From the NCBI GenBank assembly GCA_900543885.1, contig UQTA01000011.1, positions 1-64,000 on the forward strand: a stretch of 64,000 bases of DNA, read 5' to 3'. The stretch is from an uncultured Clostridium sp. (GTDB lineage: Bacteria > Bacillota > Clostridia > Lachnospirales > Lachnospiraceae). The position numbers and the translations under genes are program-made. This document shows positions 51,717 through 60,033 of the stretch, piece after piece; position 1 is the stretch's first letter; each line of letters opens with the position of its first letter. The notes below the pieces were generated by a model. That model ran no database searches. It was not told the origin of the DNA and worked only from the letters and a program-made list of their open reading frames with translations.

Positions 51717-51854
51717 TTTGCGTATGTTCTGCGTGGATTTTCGGACGTTACCTGGAGTGAGGCCCAGATAAGGGCTCTAAGACCTTTATAGGGGTCTCTC
51801 CCGGCGGCGGTTTTATGACTGCCGGAAAAACTTACGAAAAGGAGTCGTTTCATA

Positions 51855-53261
51855 ATGGAAAACAATCAAAATAAGGGCGGCGGTTTGAACAAGAGCTTAA
51901 AGCTTATCTTTGTTTATACCGTTGCTACAGGTTCAATTTTTACTTTTGTAAATTACTGGGATTCTGTCTTTTACGGATACTGCGGAAGTGGTACATTCCT
52001 TGCATTTGCACTGATGACAGTAGCGATCCTTCCGGTTGCTCTTGTATACAGTGAGCTGGCTTCCCTGTTTCATACTTCCGGCGGTGAGCTGATCTACAAT
52101 ACCGTTGGTATTAACAAACATGTAGGTTTCCTTGCTTCCTGGCTGATCATGGCAGCATGGATCTCTGTTCCGCCGGCTGTTGTTATGGCGATCATGACAT
52201 GGGTCAATAAAACATTTGCATTAAACCTGGGAACATGGCAGATGGTAGGCTGTGCAGCAGTTCTTCTGGTACTGTATTTCTTCATGAGTATCCAGAATGT
52301 GCAGTTCTTAGTTAAAGCGCAGGCAGGTATGCTGTTCTGTAATATTACTGTTACGATTTTAACAGGATTTATCCTTTTGTTTTCCGGTCACTGGCATATT
52401 TCTAATTTTGGAAATATCTTCCAGTCCACACTGGATTCCGTATATGGTATTCCTGGATGGGTGATCGGTATGGCACTTTTGATTACACCATACTTCGGAT
52501 TTGAGACGGTGCCTCAGATGGTTGAGGAAGGCGACTTCCCTATTAAAAGTTCCAAGAAGGCGATCTGCGGTTCTATTTTAACCTGCGGCTGCATTTACGT
52601 GTTCTATTATTTCTGCGTAGCAGGACTGGATGGATTAAGAGATGTATATACCAACTTTGCACAGGATGGCTTCCTGACCATTGCTACCATGCAGAACGTA
52701 CTGGGCTGGACTTTCTGGCCGATCGTTGTAGGCATTCTTTCCTGCCTCTTAGGTATGGGCGCTTCCTTACTGGGATTCTGGATGTCTACCGTCCGTATGC
52801 TGTACTCCATGGCAAATAAGAATTTCCTGCCGAAGGTATTTGCGGTTGTAAACAAAAACCAGCAGCCAATGCTTCCAAATATCTTCCTGCTGGTATTATC
52901 TCTTATTTTTATCGTACTTCAGAACTCTTCCGACTTTATGAGTGCATTCTTTAACCTGATGAGTTTTGGTTGTGCCTGTGCTTATGCACTGACCATGATC
53001 TCTGCTGTATGTATCCACCGGAAACATCCGGACTGGAAGAGCTCAAATACCGTAAAGGGCGGTGATGCGTTCCGTCTCTTTGCAATGTGTATTGCAGTTG
53101 CCATCGCATTCTTCTGTACACTGGGACAGGGAATTGATTCCTGGATCTGCTTTGGCGTATACCTTGGTGTAGGCGTAGTGATCTGGCTGTGGATGGTACT
53201 GGTAAACTGGAAGAAACATCCGGTAGAAATAGAAACTCCGGACGGTATCCAGAAGTTTTAA
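51855..53261 (+). CDS. APC superfamily amino-acid permease, paralog 1
   Basis: 468 residues with about 12 TM helices. Opening SLKLIFVYTVATGSIFTFVNYWDSVFYGYCGSGTFLA, helix 3 region ELIYNTVGINKHVGFLASWLIMAAWISVPPAVV, then FGFETVPQMVEEGDFPIK and LLGFWMSTVRMLYSMANKNFLPKVF. It is of the APC amino acid-polyamine-cation type. Substrate unknown; the ANTAR leader upstream puts it under the EutVW-like system. AAAAGGAG precedes the start. The paralog follows 80 bp downstream. Confidence 0.88.
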   Translation: MENNQNKGGGLNKSLKLIFVYTVATGSIFTFVNYWDSVFYGYCGSGTFLAFALMTVAILPVALVYSELASLFHTSGGELIYNTVGINKHVGFLASWLIMAAWISVPPAVVMAIMTWVNKTFALNLGTWQMVGCAAVLLVLYFFMSIQNVQFLVKAQAGMLFCNITVTILTGFILLFSGHWHISNFGNIFQSTLDSVYGIPGWVIGMALLITPYFGFETVPQMVEEGDFPIKSSKKAICGSILTCGCIYVFYYFCVAGLDGLRDVYTNFAQDGFLTIATMQNVLGWTFWPIVVGILSCLLGMGASLLGFWMSTVRMLYSMANKNFLPKVFAVVNKNQQPMLPNIFLLVLSLIFIVLQNSSDFMSAFFNLMSFGCACAYALTMISAVCIHRKHPDWKSSNTVKGGDAFRLFAMCIAVAIAFFCTLGQGIDSWICFGVYLGVGVVIWLWMVLVNWKKHPVEIETPDGIQKF

Positions 53262-53341
53262 CCGGACCAGGGAAGCCCGGGGATATCCTTTGATGAGGAA
53301 TGACGGGGCAGACATGTCTGGATAAAAAGGAGCAAAAAACA

Positions 53342-54763
53342 ATGTCTGATACAAAAAATACAGAAAATGAGTCCAGTGGATTAAAGAAAAGTCTTCGCTT
53401 AATCTATGTATACGCAATTGCTGCCGGTGCGATCTTTACCTTTATTGGATATTGGGACACCATTTTCTACGAATACTGCGGCGCCGGTACTTTTTTAGGA
53501 TTTATTCTGATGACGCTGCTTATATTGCCAATTGCCATGGTGTACTGCGAACTGGCACCTTTGTTTCCAAGAGCAGGCGGAGAACTGATCTATAATACAG
53601 TAGGGATTAATAAACATATCGGCTTCTTTTCTTCCTGGCTGATCATGGCAGCATGGATCGCTGTTCCGCCATCTGCGGTTATGGCGATCGTTCAGTGGAT
53701 GTTCCATGTACTGCATATCCAAAGCAGCTTTCTTCTGATCGAAGCAGTTGCCCTGGTTGCGCTGATCGGGTATTGCGTTCTCAGTCTGCAGAACGTAGAG
53801 ATTGCCGGCAAGATCCAGCTGTATATGCTTATGTTTGCCATTACAGGCTGTATTGTGGCAACCATCGCATTCCTGTTTTCAGGAGTGTGGAGTTTTGATA
53901 ATTTTAAGAACTTTTTCTATTCACAGGTGGGCAGTCATTTTGGTATCCCATCCTGGATCATAGGAATGGCTCTTTTGATCACTCCATTTTTCGGATTTGA
54001 AACAGTACCTCAGATGGTTGAGGAAGGTGATTTCCCTATTAAGGATTCAAATAAGGCAATCCTTGGTTCCATTGTTTCCTGCGGTATTGTATATTCCCTG
54101 TTTTTCTTTGGACTGGGCGGTATGCCGGTACAGTCTTTGGTAGAAGAAGGGGGAGCTGCAGTTAATGGTTTTCTGGCGATCACGATGATGGAACAGTTAG
54201 GCGGCGGCTGGAGCGTATTTGCAGTGATCTTTGGCATTGCAGCGATTCTGTGTGCCATTGGCACCTGCCTGCTAGGTTTCTGGCTGTCAACAGTCCGCCT
54301 GATGTATGCAATGGGAGAGAACAATTTCCTTCCAAAAGCATTTACAAAATTAAATAGTCATCAGCAGCCGATATTGCCGAATATTCTGCTGCTCATCATA
54401 TCCCTGGTATTTCTGCTTTTACAGAATGCTACCACATTTATGAATGACTTTTTTAACCTGATGAGCTTTGGCTGTGCCTGCGCATATGCGCTGACCATGA
54501 TCTCAGCGATGCGTATCCACAAAAAATATCCAAACTGGGTATCTCCCTATAAGTTGAAGGGCGGAAATTTCACAAGAGTATTAGCTCTTATCATTGCAGT
54601 TGTGATCGCATTTTTCTGCACCCTTGGACAGAGTGCCGGATCCTGGAAATCCTTTGGGATCTATCTGGGAGTAGGAGTCCTTCTCTGGCTGTGGATGGTT
54701 CTTGTAAACTGGAAAAAACATCCGGTGGAGATAGAAACAGTAGAAGGCCTAAAGAAGTTCTAA
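53342..54763 (+). CDS. APC superfamily amino-acid permease, paralog 2
   Basis: 473 residues, clearly homologous to the preceding permease along the whole length. Shared blocks include KSLRLIYVYAIAAGAIFTF, GGELIYNTVGINKHIGF, FFGFETVPQMVEEGDFPIKDS and an almost identical C-terminal VLVNWKKHPVEIET. Differences are concentrated in the loop near 250-280 (AGL vs PVQSLVEEGG). A tandem duplication with substrate divergence is likely. AAAAAGGAGC precedes the start; 53300 would be a longer frame with no site. Confidence 0.88.
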   Translation: MSDTKNTENESSGLKKSLRLIYVYAIAAGAIFTFIGYWDTIFYEYCGAGTFLGFILMTLLILPIAMVYCELAPLFPRAGGELIYNTVGINKHIGFFSSWLIMAAWIAVPPSAVMAIVQWMFHVLHIQSSFLLIEAVALVALIGYCVLSLQNVEIAGKIQLYMLMFAITGCIVATIAFLFSGVWSFDNFKNFFYSQVGSHFGIPSWIIGMALLITPFFGFETVPQMVEEGDFPIKDSNKAILGSIVSCGIVYSLFFFGLGGMPVQSLVEEGGAAVNGFLAITMMEQLGGGWSVFAVIFGIAAILCAIGTCLLGFWLSTVRLMYAMGENNFLPKAFTKLNSHQQPILPNILLLIISLVFLLLQNATTFMNDFFNLMSFGCACAYALTMISAMRIHKKYPNWVSPYKLKGGNFTRVLALIIAVVIAFFCTLGQSAGSWKSFGIYLGVGVLLWLWMVLVNWKKHPVEIETVEGLKKF

Positions 54764-54879
54764 AGATCTGAAAGAACAAAAAAAACTTAATTTGAACCTG
54801 TACGGGAAACCGTCTGGAATATATAATAATTATATTAGTTAAAACAATAACAATTTTCATATGAAAAGGAGAATGTAAA

Positions 54880-55677
54880 ATGGCTAAATTGGATGGTAAG
54901 GTTGCATTAATCACAGGAGCTGCTGCAGGACTTGGTGAAGGTATTTCTACCGCATATGCTAAATACGGCGCAAAGCTGATCATGGTAGACTTATCCCCAG
55001 AAGTAGAAAAAACCGCTGAAAAACTGAGAAAAGAATATAACGCAGAGATCATCACCGTTGTTGCAAACGTAGCTGACCGTGAGCAGATGGATGCAGCTGC
55101 AGCAAAAGGTGTTGAAAAGTTTGGTGAGATCAATGTTGCATGCTGCAATGCAGGTGTATGCCGTCTGGCTCCATTTGAGGAAATGGATGATAAGACCCGT
55201 GATTTCCACATTGATGTAAATATCAAGGGTGTTTGGAACACCTGTAAGGCAGTTATCCCATATATGTTAAAGCAGGGCGGCGGCAACATTGTAATCGCTT
55301 CTTCTGTAACTGGTGATATCGTAGCTGATGCCGGTGAAGCAGCATACGCTATGACAAAGGCTGCATTAGTAGGTCTGACCAAGTGCCTGGCTGTTGAGTA
55401 TGCAAGCCGCAATATCCGTGTAAACTGCTCACAGTTAGGATATGCACGTACACCAATGGTTGAGAAGATGGCTGTAGAGTCCAATCCTGAGAATCCAGAG
55501 GCAGCAATTGCAGATATCGCTGTAGGCGTTCCTATGAAGCGTCTTGCAAAACCGATCGAAGTAGGCGAACTGTTTGCATTCCTTGGAAGCGACGAATCCA
55601 GCTACTTAACCGGTTCACAGATCGTAATCGACGGCGGAAGCACACTGCCAGAGACCATGTCTATTGGTACCAACTAA
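54880..55677 (+). CDS. ucpA: UcpA-like short-chain dehydrogenase
   Basis: 265 residues, classical SDR. TGAAAGLGEG (NAD(P)-binding GxxxGxG), CNAGV, Ser in ASSVTGD and the catalytic YAMTK. The C-terminal SYLTGSQIVIDGGSTLPET and the VEKMAVESNPENPEAAI segment are close to E. coli UcpA. It oxidises or reduces a hydroxyl or carbonyl of an unidentified substrate; proximity to the acid-sugar operon makes a sugar acid plausible. AAAAGGAGAATG precedes the start. It is 116 bp after the permease and may share readthrough. A terminator follows. Confidence 0.85.
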   Translation: MAKLDGKVALITGAAAGLGEGISTAYAKYGAKLIMVDLSPEVEKTAEKLRKEYNAEIITVVANVADREQMDAAAAKGVEKFGEINVACCNAGVCRLAPFEEMDDKTRDFHIDVNIKGVWNTCKAVIPYMLKQGGGNIVIASSVTGDIVADAGEAAYAMTKAALVGLTKCLAVEYASRNIRVNCSQLGYARTPMVEKMAVESNPENPEAAIADIAVGVPMKRLAKPIEVGELFAFLGSDESSYLTGSQIVIDGGSTLPETMSIGTN

Positions 55678-55705
55678 ACAAAAACTGTAACATAGAACAA
55701 GCAAT

Positions 55706-55747
55706 AAAAGAGCGGATATGTCTGGGAAAGGCATATCCGCTCTTTTT
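55706..55747. terminator. Bidirectional terminator between ucpA-like and otnC genes
   Basis: AAAAGAGCGGATATG pairs with CATATCCGCTCTTTT around an 11-base loop and is followed by T-rich sequence on the plus side and TTTTATTGC on the minus side. Confidence 0.85.
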
Positions 55748-55791
55748 AAAGCACTTTCGACCGTGCATGTTTTTAACAGGTGAAGATTTAT

Positions 55792-56388
55792 TTATCTGTA
55801 TCCGGACCGGTTTAACTCCCAGGCGATATGGGTGCTTTCTTCCAGTTCTTCCAGACAGTAGAAGGCATCCATAATGGATTTTCCCGGAACAACAGGACCA
55901 TGTGCTTTTAAGAGATAGCCGTCACTGGCGTTCATTCTTTCGCGAAAGGCAGCAAACAGTTCAGGAGTTCCCGGTTTTTCATAAGGGATGAGTCCCACCG
56001 TTCCAAGCTTCATTTTAAGATAAGGAGTGTGATCAGGGATGCAGTCTGTTTCATTCAGATCCGGCACAAAACTCCACAGAATAGAATAGGGACTATGGGT
56101 GTGGATCACAGCTTTGACGTTTTCTGATTTTTCATAAAGTGACAGATGGAGAGGCCATTCTTTGCTTGGTTTGCGGCCGGATACGTGAGTTCCGTCTGGC
56201 AGAAGAACGGAGAAATCATCTTTTGTCAGAGTTCCAAAGCAGGTTCCGCTGGCGCTGACATAAATTTTTCCATCATGATAAAAACTCATATTTGCGGAAG
56301 AACCTGAAGTTTTTCCACGTTCAAAAAGGCTGTGTGCTGCCCATACAGCATCTTTTAATTTCTGTTCCAGTTCTGTATTCATTTCCAT
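55792..56388 (-). CDS. otnC: Class II aldolase, OtnC-like 3-oxo-tetronate 4-phosphate decarboxylase
   Basis: 198 residues. Class II aldolase/adducin core: GKTSGSSANMSF, VSASGTCFGTL, KPSKEWPLHLSLYE (Glu), zinc-binding HTHSPYS, and LKAHGPVVPGKSI with the third His. It sits directly after an OtnK-like kinase, the arrangement of the threonate/erythronate pathways. There the kinase phosphorylates 3-oxo-tetronate and this enzyme decarboxylates it to a triose phosphate. AGGAGG is 10 bases before the start. Confidence 0.82.
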   Translation of the reverse strand: MEMNTELEQKLKDAVWAAHSLFERGKTSGSSANMSFYHDGKIYVSASGTCFGTLTKDDFSVLLPDGTHVSGRKPSKEWPLHLSLYEKSENVKAVIHTHSPYSILWSFVPDLNETDCIPDHTPYLKMKLGTVGLIPYEKPGTPELFAAFRERMNASDGYLLKAHGPVVPGKSIMDAFYCLEELEESTHIAWELNRSGYR

Positions 56389-56435
56389 AGATATAAAACC
56401 TCCTGTTGATGTGATGTAATAGATCAGTTAAACGG

Positions 56436-57677
56436 TTAGTATGAATTTTGGCCTGTCATTGAAAGGGCACGGCCAAAGAAGTCTTCCTGGCCGAAATTTC
56501 CGCTTTTTAATACAAGCCGGATATCTGGTCTTAAAGCCGGGATCATGACCGGTACGCCTGGAGCAATGCTTTCTCCAATCTCGTAGGAAGAAAAATGGAG
56601 CCCTTTGGTAATGGCACCAGAGGTTTCACCGCCTGCACAGATAATGCGGGTAAATCCATGTTCTACCGCTTTTTCTGCAAGCCTAGCTGAAAGCTGTTCC
56701 AGCATGGAGGCGATTTTTTCTCTTCCAAGTTCCTGAGATCTGCGAACCATTTCAGGGGTGTCTGAACTGTATACAAGTACAGCATGCTGTTCATCGGTAT
56801 GAGTTTCTATAAATTCCCAGATCTGTTCTGGTGTCTGAGTGCCATTTAACAGTGCCAGAGGATCCATCCGCAGAGACGGCATGTTTTGGGCCTGATACCA
56901 CGCAATCTGTGAAAGTGTCATTTTAGAACAGCTTCCTGCGATTAAAAGGGCTTTGCCGGGAACTGCTGTTGCGGGGATTTGTCTGGATGTGCCGGAACCG
57001 GAGAGCAAATATTCTGCCAGTGGTTTTAAAAGGCCGCTTCCTCCGGATAAAAACGGGAGATGGCCGAAGGTTTTGGCTATCTTTTCGCCGTCTTCGTCTG
57101 TTTCGTAATCCGGGATCAGGTAAAATGGTTCTGTATATTCTGGTTCGTGCCATGAGGCATTTCGCGGCAGAATCTGGCAGGAGTAATGGCTTTGAGGCCG
57201 CATTAACTCTGAGATCCGGCTGTCCCACATAGGGGTCAGAGGATGGTCTTTCATAGGACTTTCATCCAATGGAGTACCATTTACAAAAAGTCTTCCATTT
57301 GAGACGGTCCGGCCGTTTACCGGGAGAGAGGGACAAAGCAGGGAATATGGTGCTTTCATCTGTTCCAGCAGCGCATCGCAGACAGGTCCGATATTGCCCT
57401 GTGGAGTTGAATCGAAGGTAGAACAGTATTTGAAATAAAGATGGGTAATTCCCTGGTCTAAGAGAAATTGTGCTGCGTGCTTACTGTCTGCAACAGCCTG
57501 TAAGGTTTCCTGTGTCCTTGATTTTAAAGCAATGACGATCGCCTGGACAGGTTTTAGGTCACTGGCATTTTCCGGGATCCCATTATAAAGCTGTACACTC
57601 ATACCGCCCTTTACAAGAAACGAAGCCGCATCACTGGCTCCGGTAAAATCATCTGCAATACATCCTAAGATGGCCAT
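56436..57677 (-). CDS. otnK: OtnK-like four-carbon acid-sugar kinase (3-oxo-tetronate kinase)
   Basis: 413 residues, DUF1537 type. IADDFTGASDAASFLVKGG (substrate-binding N-terminus), KYCSTFDSTPQGNIGPV and CPSLPVNGRTV, with ICAGGETSGAITKGL (nucleotide domain) near the C-terminus. First gene of the minus-strand pair; 47 bp before OtnC. AACAGGAGG precedes the start. A sigma54-type promoter lies 47-65 bp upstream (57724-57742), so it should be activated by the PrpR-type regulator encoded divergently. Confidence 0.87.
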   Translation of the reverse strand: MAILGCIADDFTGASDAASFLVKGGMSVQLYNGIPENASDLKPVQAIVIALKSRTQETLQAVADSKHAAQFLLDQGITHLYFKYCSTFDSTPQGNIGPVCDALLEQMKAPYSLLCPSLPVNGRTVSNGRLFVNGTPLDESPMKDHPLTPMWDSRISELMRPQSHYSCQILPRNASWHEPEYTEPFYLIPDYETDEDGEKIAKTFGHLPFLSGGSGLLKPLAEYLLSGSGTSRQIPATAVPGKALLIAGSCSKMTLSQIAWYQAQNMPSLRMDPLALLNGTQTPEQIWEFIETHTDEQHAVLVYSSDTPEMVRRSQELGREKIASMLEQLSARLAEKAVEHGFTRIICAGGETSGAITKGLHFSSYEIGESIAPGVPVMIPALRPDIRLVLKSGNFGQEDFFGRALSMTGQNSY

Positions 57678-57723
57678 ATAAAAATCCTCCTGTTTATGTA
57701 ATGTACCCTTTCTTATTTATAAA

Positions 57724-57742
57724 CAGCAAAAATGATGCCAGA
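57724..57742 (-). promoter_or_regulatory. Sigma54 promoter of otnK-otnC
   Basis: On the minus strand TGGCATCATTTTTGCT: GG at -24 (57738-57739), ten bases, GC at -12 (57726-57727). It matches TGGCAC-N5-TTGCW at all but one position. No other consensus is needed for the otnK gene. Confidence 0.8.
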
Positions 57743-57817
57743 AACAGCAAAATCGAAAACAGGCTGGAAAACCGCCAAAACACAGCAAAAGTGAAAGCTG
57801 GTAACCTTGACAGAAAA

Positions 57818-57874
57818 TGTTGCAGTGTTGTAATATGGATGAAAAATGATGCAATATGCTATATAAATGCAACA
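57818..57874. promoter_or_regulatory. Upstream activator sites of the PrpR-type regulator (otn side)
   Basis: TGTTGCA (57818-57824) and its inverse TGCAACA (57868-57874) lie 76 and 126 bp upstream of the otnK promoter, the usual distance for enhancer-binding proteins. The same half-site occurs at 59840-59878. Confidence 0.55.
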
Positions 57875-57895
57875 AATGAAAGGTGGGTTATGCTT

Positions 57896-59833
57896 ATGAT
57901 ACATTTATTATTCGTAGTTCCCTATCCGGAACTGATGGAACAGGTGAAAGATGTTGTGGCTAATCATCCGGAACGGGAAAAGGTCAACGCAGACGTGCAG
58001 GCGCTGCGGGTGGATGAAATACCGGATATTCCGGCAGGAGCTTATGATGCCATCATTGCCAGAGGCTATACAGCTCAGAAAACGCTGGCAAAGTATTCAG
58101 AAACAACCCCAACGATCCGTGTGCATATTTCCGGTTATGATATCATTCGGGCGGTTTATGAATGTCGTGAAAAGTTTCATCCTCAAAAGATCGCAATATG
58201 CGGGTCAGAGGAGAGTCTGTCAGAAGCAGCCGGTGTATGCAAAATATTGGGAGTAGAGGCCAATGTTTATGCTCCGGTACGAAATCAGGAGCTGCCGCAA
58301 GTTTTAAATAAAGCCATAAAAGATGGATGTGATGCCCTTGTAAGTGGTTACTCTGCCAACCTCCTTGCCGGCAGAATGGGATTAAATTCAGTGGTGATCC
58401 AGACCGGTGCAACGGCATTGTCTCAGGCTATGGATGAAGCTATTTATACAGTAGAACGTATCCGCAAAGAGCGGGTCATTTCTCAGATGTATAAAACGAT
58501 CATTTATTCGTCCGATGCAGGACTTCTTTATGTAGACCGGGAAGGAATGATCCGGGTACGCAACCGGGTAGTACGGCAGATGAATGGAAATATGAGTATT
58601 ATGGGGAAGCCTTTGAAGGAAGTACTTTCCTGGCTGGAGCCATTGTTTGGCAGTGTTATGAAAACCGGAAAAGTAGAAACGAAGCTGATCCTCATACCTG
58701 GAACGAAAATAACAGTTTCTGTAAAATGTTCTCCTGTAATTGCCAATAATGAACTGTCAGGCGTGGTATTTAATTTGACGGATGTAACGCAGATCCAGGA
58801 ATTAGAAGGTCAGATCCGCCGCAAGCTTAGTGAACGCGGACTGAAGGCCCGCTATACATTTGACCAGATCATTCACAAAAGTAAAGAAATCGACCGTGTG
58901 ATCAAGTTAGCGGGACGATATGCGGCATCGGATTCCAATGTGATCATTATAGGTGAAACGGGAACGGGAAAAGAGTTATTTGCACAAAGTATACATAATG
59001 CCAGTAAACGAAAAAATGGACCTTTTGTGGCTGTCAACTGTGCAGCACTTCCGGAAAATCTTCTGGAAAGTGAGCTTTTTGGTTATGTGGAAGGTGCCTT
59101 TACAGGAACCAGTAAAGGTGGAAAAATGGGGCTTTTTGAGCAGGCTCATGGCGGAACTCTGTTTTTAGATGAGGTAGGTGAGATCTCCATGGCCATCCAG
59201 ACGAAACTTCTGCGGGTGCTGCAGGAACGACAGGTAAGAAGGATCGGTGATAATAAGGTGATCAATGTGGATGTGCGGATCATATCTGCTACCAATAAGA
59301 GTATTCGTAAGATGGCAGATGCCGGTCAGTTTAGACGGGATCTGGTGTACCGGCTGGATGTGCTGCGCCTATTCTTGCCGCCGCTGCGGGAACGGGAAGC
59401 AGATGTAGAGTTGTTGTTTGTAAATCAGCTTCAGGGGATGGCTGAAAGAACAGGAAAGCCGCCTGTAAAGATTGAAGAAGAAGTATTTCCGCTGCTGTGT
59501 CAGTATCCTTTCCGGGGCAACATAAGGGAGCTGCGCAACATTGCAGAGCGGGTATTTGTTCTTCACGAAGGGGATATTATCAGTGTTCAGGATGTGCAAG
59601 AGGCACTTTATCCGCCAGATCTGGATATGGATCCACCGTTTTTGATCCCTGATGGAACAGAACAGATTGGGCATCCTAAAACACAGGAGAAGAATGAGGA
59701 AAAACTTTTGGGAGAAGAGGAACGGATCCGTCAGGCGTTAAAAATAAGCGGTGGAAATAAAGGAAAAGCGGCGAAATTGCTGGGGATTGACCGGTCGACG
59801 TTGTGGAGACGGATGAAAAAGTATGAAATTTGA
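57896..59833 (+). CDS. PrpR-type sigma54-dependent activator
   Basis: 645 residues. An N-terminal PrpR_N-like sensing domain (about 1-165), a PAS segment (about 200-300, AGLLYVDREGMIRVRNRVV), then the AAA domain with Walker A GETGTGKELF, sigma54-contact EGAFTGTSKGG, Walker B GGTLFLDEVGEI and an Arg-finger-region RRDLVYRLDVL. The C-terminus is a Fis-type HTH (ALKISGGNKGKAAKLLGIDRSTLWRRMKKYE). It should activate the two sigma54 promoters that flank it. The Met at 57896 has AAAGGTGGG 8 bases upstream, better than 57890 or the longer frame. Confidence 0.9.
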   Translation: MIHLLFVVPYPELMEQVKDVVANHPEREKVNADVQALRVDEIPDIPAGAYDAIIARGYTAQKTLAKYSETTPTIRVHISGYDIIRAVYECREKFHPQKIAICGSEESLSEAAGVCKILGVEANVYAPVRNQELPQVLNKAIKDGCDALVSGYSANLLAGRMGLNSVVIQTGATALSQAMDEAIYTVERIRKERVISQMYKTIIYSSDAGLLYVDREGMIRVRNRVVRQMNGNMSIMGKPLKEVLSWLEPLFGSVMKTGKVETKLILIPGTKITVSVKCSPVIANNELSGVVFNLTDVTQIQELEGQIRRKLSERGLKARYTFDQIIHKSKEIDRVIKLAGRYAASDSNVIIIGETGTGKELFAQSIHNASKRKNGPFVAVNCAALPENLLESELFGYVEGAFTGTSKGGKMGLFEQAHGGTLFLDEVGEISMAIQTKLLRVLQERQVRRIGDNKVINVDVRIISATNKSIRKMADAGQFRRDLVYRLDVLRLFLPPLREREADVELLFVNQLQGMAERTGKPPVKIEEEVFPLLCQYPFRGNIRELRNIAERVFVLHEGDIISVQDVQEALYPPDLDMDPPFLIPDGTEQIGHPKTQEKNEEKLLGEEERIRQALKISGGNKGKAAKLLGIDRSTLWRRMKKYEI

Positions 59834-59839
59834 AACATA

Positions 59840-59878
59840 TGTTGCTAAATGTTGCAAAATAAAACAAAAACAGCAACA
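59840..59878. promoter_or_regulatory. Upstream activator sites before the oxidoreductase operon
   Basis: TGTTGCT (59840), TGTTGCA (59850) and inverted AGCAACA (59872). They begin 7 bases after the regulator stop and lie 100-138 bp from the sigma54 promoter at 59978. They share the WGCAACA/TGTTGCW half-site with the otn side. Confidence 0.6.
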
Positions 59879-59927
59879 TAAAAAAGAGGGTGATAGATAG
59901 ATATAAAGACGGATCCACACAGCAAAA

Positions 59928-59962
59928 ACAAGAGAAAATGGTTGAATCTCCGTTGTTTTTTT
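59928..59962 (+). terminator. Possible terminator of the regulator gene
   Basis: ACAAGAGA can pair with TCTCCGTTGT (two-base bulge) around AAATGGTTGAA, followed by TTTTTT. It is a weak hairpin. Confidence 0.4.
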
Positions 59963-59977
59963 AAGTTGCTTAAAAAG

Positions 59978-59996
59978 TTGGCATGGATCATGCTTT
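59978..59996 (+). promoter_or_regulatory. Sigma54 promoter of the oxidoreductase-kdgT-amidohydrolase operon
   Basis: TTGGCATGGATCATGCTTT: GG at 59980-59981, ten bases, GC at 59992-59993. It lies 38-56 bp before the GTG start of the first gene. Confidence 0.75.
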
Positions 59997-60033
59997 AAAT
60001 AAAGGCAGAAAGAAAAACAAGGAGTGATGTGTT

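Noticed and set aside
51717..51854. A known riboswitch (guanidine, glycine, SAM types) behind the ANTAR leader
   Set aside because: None of the core consensus motifs I know for these classes is present.
54591..55484. Minus-strand open frame of 297 codons across the end of permease 2 and the SDR gene
   Set aside because: It overlaps two well-supported plus-strand genes and has no recognisable domain.
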